Source: Lagopus muta (lineage: Eukaryota; Chordata; Aves; Galliformes; Phasianidae). Taken from it: a stretch of DNA of 64,000 bases. The stretch covers positions 1,465,778 through 1,529,777 of the forward strand of contig NC_064449.1 in assembly GCF_023343835.1 (NCBI RefSeq), given 5' to 3'. Position numbers and translations under genes: made by a program. Position 1 is the first letter of the stretch. The number at the start of each line of letters is the position of its first letter. Below, one piece after another: positions 23,050 through 33,800 of this stretch. The notes under the pieces were generated by a model that saw only the letters and a list, made by a program, of their open reading frames with translations, did no database searches and had not been told where the DNA came from.

Positions 23050-26000
23050 TCAGAAAGTCCGGTAGGTGAGGAACTCCTTCAGCTTCCTGGGAATGGGGAG
23101 TGCGAGGACCTGGTACGTGGTCAGGAAGGTGCGCAGGGCTTTGCGGCACAAGTGCTTGAGTGACGAGAGGACTCTTGGAGCCGTCCAGAACTGGACGTGG
23201 CCATCTCTGGTCCTGCAATGAGACCCAAACAGGCTTAGAGCAAACACCCAACGCCGCACTGAGAGAAGGAAGCACAATCAGCCCCAAATATCCCGAGCCT
23301 GCAGCAGCCCCACGCACTCCCCATCCTGGAAAATCAGCTCACACTGCCAGGCTGGTTTCCCTGGAGCCTCCCCCAGCAGATATACGCACCCTGTGGCAAT
23401 GAAGCCACCGTGAGGGAAGTACATGCAGCATAAACCATTTGTCATGGGAGCAAACGCCACTGGAGATCGCAGCTCCAGCGCCCAGATCCTCAGGAGCCTA
23501 AGGGGAAAAGGACACAATGCTAGGCAGTGCCTGCAGCTAAAACGAAGCTTCTGGGGCCACTTGAATGCACGTAACGGGAGAAGGGTTTTCTGTCATGGAC
23601 TTAGAGCCCCCCAGCATGACATCTCAGCAGCCAGGCAGAAGCGCCGACCCCTGCAGAGTTGAGCTGGATGACAGACCAGCACACAGGTGCAAGTCCAAGC
23701 CCTTTGCTCAGGGAGATGACAAGGCTCTGATCTTGCTGCTCCCTGCACAAACAGGGCTCTGAATGCAGTGGTCTCTGACACATAAATTTTGCCCCCCATT
23801 AGGATGCCCCAAGCCCCTGGTGCGCATTGGTGTGTCCTCCCTGAACCCTCTTTCCCTCTGGAAACCTCAAAAGAGGGTTAACTCGCCTGTCATCTGCCAC
23901 CGTGGCCAAGTACAGGCCCTCTGGGGAGAAGCAGACCGACCGCAGGGAGCTGGTGTGGACATCACTGCTATACTCCAGTGCTGAGTGCAAGGGGACATGG
24001 CTGCAGGGAGGAAAACAAGCTCAGCATCAAGGCCTCGCTCAACTCCACCAAACTCTCATAGCACCGCTGTGTCCCCACCGCTTGGTCCCCACAGCCCCCA
24101 GCTCCGTACCGCAGAGTCCTCAGCTGCTCCCCAGTGTAGGGGTCCCACATGATAACACAGGTGTCATACGAGGCAGTGACCAGGAGCGCTGAGTCTGGCG
24201 AGAAGTCACACGACACCACGCTGCTCTGGTGCCCCTCCAGCTTGCGGATGAGTGTGTAGGACCGCATACTCCACAGCAGTGCCTGTGGGGCACAGGGGAG
24301 CTGAAGCTGGGAGCGCTCCCAGGGTTGGCTCTCACCTTCCCCTTCTTGCATGGGGAAAGCAGGATTCAGTGGGACACAGGACTGGCTCCACCCTGTGGGA
24401 CTCACCGACTTCTCTCCAGCAGCTGAGCAGAGCATGCTGCAGTCAGGGGAGATGGAGCAGCAATAGACCCACTGCACATGGCCTGTCAGCACCTGCACCT
24501 GCCGCCCTGGGACAGCAGACACCGAGTCAGGAAGAACAGAGCTGCATTGTGCCACTGCTCACCCAGCTCTGCTCCCGAGAGGGAAAAAGGCATGCAGGGC
24601 TGGGGGATTTCCTACGCACGTCCCAAGTGCTCTATTTCAGTACTGGAAGAGAGCTTATAAAAAAGATGGAGACTAACCTTCTACACAGGCAGAGAGTCAT
24701 TAGAGGAGGGGGAATGTTTTTAAATTAAAAGGGGAGATTTAGGTGAGATGTTAGAAGGAAATTCATTACTCAGAGGGCGGTGGGCTGCTGACCCAGGCTG
24801 TCCTGAGTGCTGCGGGTGTCCCATCCCCAGCGGTGCTCAAGGCCACGGATGGACCCTGATTGGGTGGGGGGCAGCCAGCCCAGGGCAGGGTCTGGAGAGG
24901 CTGTGAGGTCCCTTCCAACCCAGCCATTCTAAGACTCTATTTACAACCCCTTCCTGCAGCTCTCAGGTCCTGCCTGGGAGCAGAGGCCTCTGCTGTGTCC
25001 CAGAATGCCCACTTCTACCTCAAATACCATCCCAGAGCCCCTCTGCCACGGTCTCTCCTTCCAAGGTGGCTCGGTGCCCCCTCCTTGCCCACAGTGGAAT
25101 ACAAGTTTCAAAAAGGGGTGACTGAGCACCAGGGCCATCCCCACTCTCTCCTACCATCCCTGCTAAGGTCCCAGACGCGCAGGGTCCTGTCCCGCGACGC
25201 CGACACCAGGATGAGGCTTCCATTGGGCGCAAAGCTCAGGTCCCTGACGACATCCTGGTGCCCCAGAAGGCTGAAGAGAAGATGTCCTGCAGAGAGCGGC
25301 CACGTCAGTCCCCCTCACACCCACACTCTGCTTGGGATGGGGCAGCAGCTCAGGAAATATTTGGGAAGGACGGAGCAGGGTCTCCACCAAGGGCAGAGTG
25401 CTTCCTGACCTCACCCTGGCGCCGCACAGCCGCTCACCTGTCTGCACCTCCCACACCTTGATCTGCCCGTCGTTGAGGCCGGTGGCCAACACCTGGCAGC
25501 ACAGCCCTGCTGCCCCATCAGGGTGCCGTGCCGCCGGCCAGGCGCTGAAGGCCAGGCCCCACACAATCTGGCCACACTCCAAAGTCTTCTCCTTGGCTCC
25601 TGCCCGGCTCCACTTCGCCTCTGCTTTGTGGCTCTTGCGCTCCGAGGCCCTACAGCTGCAGAGAAACGGCAGAACGGCGATGGGCAAAGGGCACGGAAGC
25701 CATCAGCTCAACACCCACAGCACCGCCCGCACTACTCACAGCTCAGTCTCCTGCAGCGGCCACGGGATCAGCTTGACCAGGCAGTGGCCCTGCGACCAGG
25801 CGAACCAGGCGCCGTCAGACGAGAAGGCCACGCTCCATGTCTCACAGCTCGACTTCCAGTCGTACTGCTGGGGCCGGCCTGGCTTCAGCTCTGCCAGCAG
25901 CACAGGCTCCTCTGGGCAGAGGGACAGCGGGTCACCAGCGGGCCTGGGCCTGAACCAGGCCTGGGCCTCACCTGGGCCTCACCTGCGACTGGGCCTCACC

Positions 26001-26153
26001 TGCGACTGGGCCTCACCTGCGACTGGGCCTCACCTGGGCCTGGGTCGGGCCTGGGTCTCGCCTGGGCTCGTGCCCCCGCCTGCCCCGTGCCCACCCCCGT
26101 CCCAGCCAGCCCGCTCCGCCTGCCCCCAAGGCCTCACCTGCGCTCGGCTTCAT
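23050..26153 (-). CDS. WSB2: WSB2, WD repeat and SOCS box protein 2 (complete, 9 exons)
   Basis: Substrate-recognition subunit of a Cullin-RING (Elongin B/C-Cul5 type) ubiquitin ligase. Exons: 26153-26138, 25911-25740, 25655-25438, 25286-25155, 24506-24406, 24282-24110, 24000-23887, 23497-23390, 23212-23050; 1197 nt, 398 aa (human 404). WD repeats start in exon 2 (SCETWSVAFSSDGAWFAWS) and run through exons 4-8 (LGHQDVVRDLSFAPNGS, LTGHVQWVYCCSISPDCS, LEGHQSSVVSCDFSPDSA, SSLRSVCFSPEGLYLATVADDR). The C-terminal SOCS box in exon 9 has a BC-box (LKHLCRKAL) and an LPIP Cul5-box-like motif. Exon 1 codes only MKPSA plus one base. Intron 7 has a GC rather than GT donor (AG|GCGAGT). Intron 4 contains a CR1 insertion, and intron 1 an array of donor-like sequences. 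Confidence 0.98.
24635..24945 (+). mobile_element. CR1 LINE 3' end in WSB2 intron 4
   Basis: About 310 bp of CR1 3' sequence: AAAAAAGATGGAGACTAACC, TTAAAAGGGGAGATTTAGGT, AAATTCATTACTCAGAGGG, GTGCTCAAGGCCACGGATGG, GGTCCCTTCCAACCCAGCCA and a TTCTAAGACTCTAT end. It is antisense to WSB2. It is the longest CR1 fragment in the window. Confidence 0.9.
25940..26060. repeat. 17-bp minisatellite in WSB2 intron 1
   Basis: Tandem unit CTCACCTGCGACTGGGC (17 bp) at 25978-26036, with degenerate flanking GGGCCTGGGCCT repeats. On the WSB2 sense strand each unit contains CAGGTGAG, identical to the 5' splice consensus. Confidence 0.85.
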
Positions 26154-26480
26154 GGCGGCCCGCCCGCCCCGGGGAGGCCTGCGGGGCTGGGCGCGGCCTC
26201 CCCGGCCCTCGGAGGCACCGGGCCGCACCGAGCCCCGCCGCCCGCCTCCGCCTCCCTCCGCCGGGCCCGCCCCGTGCGGGGCGGGGGCTGCGATACGGAG
26301 CGGCAGCAGCCGCGGCCCGGCTTTCCGTCACCGCCCCCCGCGGGGTGGGCCTCGGAGCCGCGCCCGGGACGGGTCGGACGGCAAACGCGGGTGCGGCGGA
26401 GGCGGTGCTCGCTGGGGGTGGCACTCCGGGGCACGGCGGGGTGGTGGCGCTTGCGGAGCCAGCGCCTACGAAGGGACAGC
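26130..26480 (-). promoter_or_regulatory. WSB2: WSB2 CpG-island promoter
   Basis: CpG-dense DNA spanning the WSB2 start codon at 26153 and about 330 bp upstream on the minus strand. GC boxes (CCCCGCCCC and its complement) are present and no TATA box was seen. Edges are by eye. Confidence 0.6.
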
Positions 26481-26514
26481 CCTGTCCGTGCCGCCGTGAA
26501 GATGCAGTGGCCAT

Positions 26515-27195
26515 AGGGGGCACTCCGTGGCAGTGGCACCTGAGGACCCGTCATCCATATGGGGACACCTTCTGACAGTGCCACCCCAGACACCCCATGG
26601 GCACAGCCCCTGGCAATGCCGTGCTGGGACCCATCTTCTCTATATGGGGACACCCCTGGCAGTGCCACGCTGGGAACCCAGCACACAAAACTGGTGCTCC
26701 CTGGCAGTGTCCTTTCAGTGACCCAGTGCCTATAAAGCAATACTCTCTGGCACTGCCCTCGCTGTGGTGAGGACACAACACCCATATGAGGACGCCCCTG
26801 GCAGTGCCACGCTGGGGACGCAGTGCCATAGGGGAACACCCCCTGCAGTGACCCCCCCGCGACCCAGTGCCCATCTGAGCCATCCCCGTGGCAGCAGCAC
26901 CCATACAGGGACACTCAGTGCCACGGCAGGTACCCAGCACCCCGATGGGCGCAACCCCTGGCAGTGCCGTCTCAGGACCTCCATGTGGGACATCTCTCGG
27001 CAGTGCCACCCAGGTATCCGGTGCCTGCAAAGTGCTGCTCCCTGCCACGCCACCCTGGTGACAGAGAGCCCATCTGGGGACCCAGCACCCACAAAGGTGA
27101 CACCTCCTGGAGGTGCCGTGCTGCAGACACAGCACCCATATGGTGACACCCTGTGGTGGTGGCACTCTGGGGACCCGATGCCCACATGGTGCCAC
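26515..27195. repeat. ~46-bp minisatellite between WSB2 and RASAL1
   Basis: About 14 degenerate units, each with CCTGGCAGTGCCACGCTGGG, GGACCCAGTGCCC and CATATGGGGACACC. Unit length is about 43-51 bp. It fills most of the WSB2-RASAL1 interval. No gene was seen here. Confidence 0.8.
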
Positions 27196-27830
27196 CCACC
27201 TGCCAACACCTCCCGTGAGTCACTCGCAGGAGACATCTGCTAACACCCAGAATTATCCACCAAGTGCCCCCCCAGTATGGCACAGAGCAGAGGGGACAGC
27301 ATACAGAGCCCCCCACACCACCTCCATCTTCCCCCAGATCAGGGTTCCCCAACACAGCTGCACTGGTGCAGACGGACAGACAGACGAGGAGGATACACCT
27401 GCCACCCCCCCAGCTTGGGGACAGTCCCGCTGCCACCCAGCTGTGACAGGACAGAAGCCACCCCCAGGAGGCGGTGGGGGAGGGGGGACGACACTCAAAG
27501 GGTGACAGGCACTCTATGCCTCAGTTTCCCTATAGCAGGGCACAGGTCCCAGGCATGGCTTCACCTCCCCTGGCAGCAGTGAGCTCATGATACGTGTGAG
27601 CCCCACGCTGCGGGGTTTTGGCCACCGTGGGCACAGGGCCAGCCCACCCAGCTCGCCTGCTGCCGCGTGCCCGCGCACTCCAGCACAGAGAAAAACAAAC
27701 CCAGAAGCAGCAAAGGAAGGAGTGGCAGAGGGACGCGGCAAGGAGGAGGAGGAGGAAGAAGAAGAAGCGGGGCCTCACAGCCCCTCCGGAGTTGTGGGCT
27801 GCCCCCAGACTCCCCCTCCAGTTCGCTGCC
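27196..27830 (+). promoter_or_regulatory. RASAL1: RASAL1 upstream region/5'UTR
   Basis: Non-repetitive sequence before the RASAL1 start codon. A purine-rich AGGAGGAGGAGGAAGAAGA segment lies about 80 bp upstream, where a 5'UTR would be expected. It is not a strong CpG island and no TATA box was recognised. Promoter placement is inferred from position only. Confidence 0.4.
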
Positions 27831-30800
27831 ATGGCCAAAAGCACCTCACTGTACTGCCGGCTGGTGGAGGGGAAGGAGCTGCCTGCCAAGGACGTGTGAG
27901 TGCTGCTGGGGATCTCTGCCCCCCACCCAGGGGGCACGGGGCTCTGGGGGGTGCTGCTCTCTGCCCATGGTTTGGGGGCTTCCTGCTTTCATCCCTGCTG
28001 GTTGCGGCTCATTTCAGCGAGGAAGGGGTCTGCTGAGGCTAGGGGTCCCCTTTGCAAGAAGACCTGCACCCCTGGGGCACCCCCCCACTGCCTCCCCAGC
28101 AACCCATAAAGCTGTTGGGGTGACTCCATATAGCAGGGTCTCATATGGGACCCGCCCCATCCGGGGGCTGCAGCACCTATCCTGGGACCCCACAGCTGGC
28201 AGAGCATCCCTTTGGGGGGGGGTTTCAGCATCACAGCCAGCCCCCAGGCAGGAGGACACTGAGCACCCCTTGGGTGCATCGTCTGTGAGCCAGTGCCCAG
28301 CCCTCACCCTGGGGAACCAGCTCTTCTTTTCTACCTTGCTGCAAGGGGTTAAGCCCAGGCAGAGGCTGGTGTCACCGTGTCACCATGTCACCATGACACC
28401 TTTCCAGCCCCACGCCCTGACACAGGGAAGTGGGTTGCTACAGAAACTCGGGCATGGCTGCGCAGCTGGCACAGACACCCAGGGACATGGGGATGCATGG
28501 TTGAGATGACCCCCAGGTCCCCCAGCTCAAAAGGTGCCGGGAAAAGATGTCCCCAGGCAGGGCATCCAGCTGAGACTGAGCAGCTCAGTGCACCTGTGGC
28601 CATGGGTCTTGTGGCCAATGCCCTGGTGAGCCCTTGGGGTGCTTGCCTCAGGGAACACCATGGGGTGCTGACCCCCCCGTGTCCCCTTTCTCCCCCTAGC
28701 TCTGGCTCCAGCGATCCTTACTGCGTGGTCAAGGTGGACGATGAGGTGGTTGCCAGGTAGGTGACCATCCCACCACAGGGTAGGGACACAGGGTCTGGAT
28801 GGAGTGCCCATGGGGGTCCTCTGCCCACAGAACAGCCACGGTGTGGAGAAGCCTGAACCCATTTTGGGGCGAGGAGTTCACCCTGCGCCTGCCCAGCGGC
28901 TTCCACAGCCTCACCATCTATGTGCTGGATGAAGACACCATCGGGTAGGGGGCAGCGGGGCTGATGGCAGCGGGTGGGCAGTGGGGTCAACACCACTCTG
29001 GGGTGGCCGTCCCCATCGGTGTCACCCTGCAGGCACGACGATGTGATCGGCAAAGTGTCACTGAGCCACCAGCAGATCTCAGCACAGCTGCGGGGTGAGC
29101 AGGGGCACGGGGAGTATGGGGGGCATAGGGCTCATCCCCGTGCTGGGGGTGCCCACCCCGTGCCCCCTTTGTTAGGCATTGACAGCTGGCTCAGCCTGGT
29201 GCCTGTGCACCCTGACCAGGAGGTGCAGGGTGAGATCCACCTGGAGGTGAAGATGCCTGAGCAGGGCCACCCGCGGGTGCTGCGCTGCCACCTCATTGCA
29301 GCCAGGTAGGGATTGTGTCACCACCAGGGTTTGTGTTTGGGTCAGTGGGGTTGGCTGGATGGTAGGGGGGTCAGGCCTGCCAAGAATGGTCATCACTGTG
29401 TCCTGCTCAGGGACGTTGCTGCTTTCAGCCTGTGTGTCACGATGCTGTGGGGTCTCAGCACCTGTGCCACACTGCTCAGGCACTGCCAGCCCTGCTGGGA
29501 GCCGGGCTGGGGACTGAAGTCAAGGCACTGTGCTGTCCCTGGGGATACTCCCATGGGGCAGACAAGATTTCATATGGCATTTCTCCCCATTTGTTTTAAA
29601 ATTGGGGAAACTGAGGCAGCCCCACTGCCTTTGAAGGAGGTTGGGATGGGGCTGCTCTATGTGAGCATATGTGTGCCCATGTGTGCACACGTGTGTGTGT
29701 TTGTGTGCCCGCACATGCGGCTGCCAGACCGGAGGCTGTTGGCAGAGCAGCATCCTGCTGCCATGGCGACCAAAGCAGCTGCCATGGCAACCAGATGGCC
29801 ATGGGGACAGCCAGGAGGGACAGCAGCATCTCCACTGTGCCCTGTGCCCCCCAGGGACCAGCTGCCAGCATCCCCTCCCTGGTGCCACCTGACACACAAG
29901 TGCCTCACTGCATCCGTGGTGACACAAGGGGACAGGGGACAGTGCCGAAGGGGCCAGGTACCCATGGCATCCCCCTGACCCCCATCCTCCCCCAGGGACC
30001 TGGCCCCCCGGGACCCCTCAGGCACCTCAGACCCCTTCGTCCGGGTGTCGTGCTGTGGGCACACACAGGAGACAGCCGTGAGTCGGGGGTTGAGTGCCAA
30101 GGGTGGCAGCGGGTGCCCAGAGGCAGGGGCTCCATCCCCTGCTGCCACCCCCCCTGTCCCCAGCAGGTGATTAAGAAGACCCGCTTCCCACACTGGGATG
30201 AAGTGCTGGAGTTTGAGCTGGCAGAGGACGAGCCAGGGGACAACATGCTGAGTGTAGAGGTGTGGGACTGGGACATCGTGGGCAAGAATGACTTCCTGGG
30301 ACAGGTGAAAGCTGGATACATGTGGGGATACGTGATGCTCTGTGCCTCCCAGCTCAACCCCTGCCTGCGTTCCCCAGGTAAAGGTCCCCCTGGATGCGTC
30401 GGGTCCCATGGAGGGCTGGTTCCAGCTCCTGCCCTTCCCCAGCAGCACCGAGGAGCCAAGGTGAGTGCTGGGCAATGGACGATGGAGAGTGACAGGGTGA
30501 GGAGCAGGGTGCAGCCATGCCTCCCCCATCACGCTGTCACTTTAGGGGACAGCTGGGCTCCCTGCGGCTGACGGTGCGGCTGCTGGAGGACAGAGTCCTG
30601 CCCCAGCACTGCTACCAGCCCCTCATCCAGCTCCTGGCCGAGCCCCTCCGCTCCCCAGGCCAGGTGGGTTCTGTGGGCTGGGGACACACTTGTACCATTT
30701 GTCCCCATGATGTGTGACATCCCCATGCCCTCCTCACAGCCCACAGCCAGCACGGCTCTGGCTGTCCTGGAGGAGGTGACCTCAGGGGACAGCAGGCAGG

Positions 30801-33800
30801 ATGTGGCCACCAAGCTGGTGAAGGTCTTCCTGGCTCAGGGTCTGGCTGTGCCCTTCCTGGACTATGTCATCACCCGTGAGCTGACCAGAACCAGTAAGTG
30901 CTGGGGTCAGACCAGTAAATGCAGGGACTGGAGCATCTCCTGCAGACCCTCAGTGGGGAACTGGAAGGGAAACCACCCTGAAGGCTGCCAGGGTGTCCCA
31001 AAGCCTGCTGTGAGGCCACCAAAGGGTTGGGCACACTGGGGACAGCTGGGGCAACCCCATGGCTCATGGTGGACTTCCTCCCAGCGGACCCCAATACCCT
31101 TTTCCGCTCCAACTCTTTGGCCTCCAAGTCCGTGGAGCAGTTCTTGAAGGTGAGCCCGGGAGGAAACATCACTCCAGCACCTTGTGATGGCTTCAGGACA
31201 TGACACACTGCTGGGGACAGTGTGGGGACAGCAGTGGTGACCTCCTGCCCCATGCAGGCAGTGGGACTGCCCTACCTGCACGCGGTCCTGAAGGCGGTGG
31301 TGAACCGCATCTTTGAGGAGAAGAAGTACGTGGAACTGGACCCCTGCAAGATGGAGCTGAGCCGTGGCAGGCGAGTGTGGGGATGTGTCTCCATCTTGGC
31401 ATCACCCACGGGTCATCTCAGTGGTCACGAGCTGCTGGTGTCTCCACAGGAGGATTTCCTTCAAGGGGTCCCTGTCAGAAGCCCAGGTGCGAGAGAGCAG
31501 CCTGGAGCTGCTGCAGGGCTACCTGGGGGACATGGTGGATGCCATCGTGGGCTCGGTGGACAAGTGCCCCCTCCTGATGAGGGTGGCCTTCAAGCAGCTC
31601 CGCAGGCGGGTGGAGGAGCGCTTCCCCTCACCGCAGCACGAGGTGGGGATCCCTGTGGGGCTGGGAGGGCAGCACAGTGCTGGTGCTGAGCTCTGTCCTT
31701 GTGCAGGAGGTGCAGTACGTTGCCATCAGTGGGTTCCTCTTCCTCCGTTTCTTCGCCCCTGCCGTCCTCACCCCGAAGCTCTTTGGCCTGAGGGAGCAGC
31801 ATGCTGAGCCCCGCACTGGGCGCACTCTCTTGCTGCTCGCCAAGGTGCTCAGGGGAACAAGGACATGGTGGGGGGACCTCGGGGAGGGAGGGGATTTGGG
31901 GCAGGGATGAGGCACCAAGGTGGGATGGAGACCTGAAGGAGGGATGTGGGATCAAGGAGGGATATGGATGCCATCGAAGAACAGGGACCATAGGAGGAAT
32001 GGGGACATCAGAAGGGATGGGGACACCAAAAGGGATGGAGACCCCAGGGTGGGTGGAGACCTCAGAGGGCCAGGGAAACCCTGGAGAGGGAGGAACTGGG
32101 ATGACCAGGAGGAATGGGGACCCAGAGAAGGGATGGAGACCCTGCAGGAGGATGGGGTACCAGGGAGGGATGGGACTCCAAAGATGGATGGGGGCCTGAA
32201 GGATGGATGGAGGACCAAGGAAGAATGGGGTTGCCATGAAAGGATGGGGACCCTGAGGGGGGATAGGGACTCTGGAAAGGGATGGGGACCTTGGGGAAGG
32301 ATCTGGACCCTGGGAAGGGATGGGACCCCAAAGAGGGACAGAGACCTGAAGGAAGATGAGGGACCAAGGAGAGACAGGGATACCATGGCAGGACAGTGAT
32401 CATAGGGAGGGATGGGGAGCACAGAAAGGATGTGGACACCAAAAGGGATGAAGACCTCAGAGGGGATGAAGATGCCAAGCTGGGAAGGGGACCCCAGGGA
32501 TGCTGGAAGACCCTCCCAGGGGAGGGAGAGGGATCTCAGAGGAGAGTGACCAAGGAAGGAACAAGGATCCCAAGAAGGGCAGAGCCTTTCCTCCCCCATG
32601 CCACGTGCTTTAAGCTGGTTTGTTCCCACTGGGGATGAGTGCATTGAGCACAGCCACGGTTGGCTCCCACCACCTTGCATTGCTCTGTTTCCCCATTTTC
32701 CTCCCCACATCCCACTCCCATGGGCAGGCGCTGCAGAGCATTGGCAACCTGGGACTGCAACCAGGCAAGGAGCCCTGGATGGCCCCACTGAACACCATCC
32801 TGCTGCCCAGCATCACTCGTGTCAGAGCCTTCCTGGACAGCCTCATCGAGGTGGACAGCACACAGGGTGAGCAGGCACGGTGGGCACCACGGAAACCCAC
32901 CCCATCCTGGGGATATGTCCTGTATCCTAAGGGATGGGAGCATCTTTGTGCTTTTTGGGGTGATGGTGGCACCCCAAATTGATGTCACCGTCCCCATGCC
33001 GTGGCTACAGCCACAGCAGGCGAGGGGATGGTGTCAGTGGCACCTTTCAGTCCCTCGGCCACAATCAAGGAGGGTTTCCTGCACGCACGGGAGGCCGAGG
33101 AGCCCTCCCTGCTGCCCCGCTTCGCCTTCAAGAAGCGGTACTTCTGGCTCAGTGCCCAGGCTCTGTCCTACTCCAAGTCCCCCGAGTGCCAGGTAGGTGT
33201 TGTCTGTTGTCCCCCCACCCTGCTGCAGGGTGCCAGGCTGTGGGTGTAGTGACGTGCAGCATTCTGGGGTCTTCAGGAGCACAGCTGCATCCCAGTGGGG
33301 CACATACGGGCAGTGGAGCGCGTGGATGAGGGCACGTTCCCGCAGCCCCACGTCATGCAGGTGGTGGCGCAGGATGGCACCGGGCAGCTGCGCACCACCT
33401 ACATCCAGTGTAAGGTGTGGACATCCCCATCCCAGCGCCACTGGGACCCCAACACTCCAGGCTGCCCCCACCCAGTACCCAGCACCCAGCAGCCGCTGTG
33501 TGGGGGCAATGGGGGCAGCCCCAGTCCCAAGTCCTGCTGTACTGGGAACACTGGGGTATCAGATTTTAGTAGTACTGGGGTCACTGCTGGGATCAGTAGG
33601 GTATGCAGCTTTATCTGTAGTGGGGTTCACTGGGCTATCAGTTCTGGTTATACTGGGGTCACTAGGGCATCCAGTAATATCTGTAGTAGGATCACTGAGG
33701 TACCAGCCCTATATACACTAGGGTCAATGGGTAGCACCCCTATCTGTACTGGGTTAATGAGGTGTACCTGCCCGTACTGGGATCTACACTGGGGTCATTA

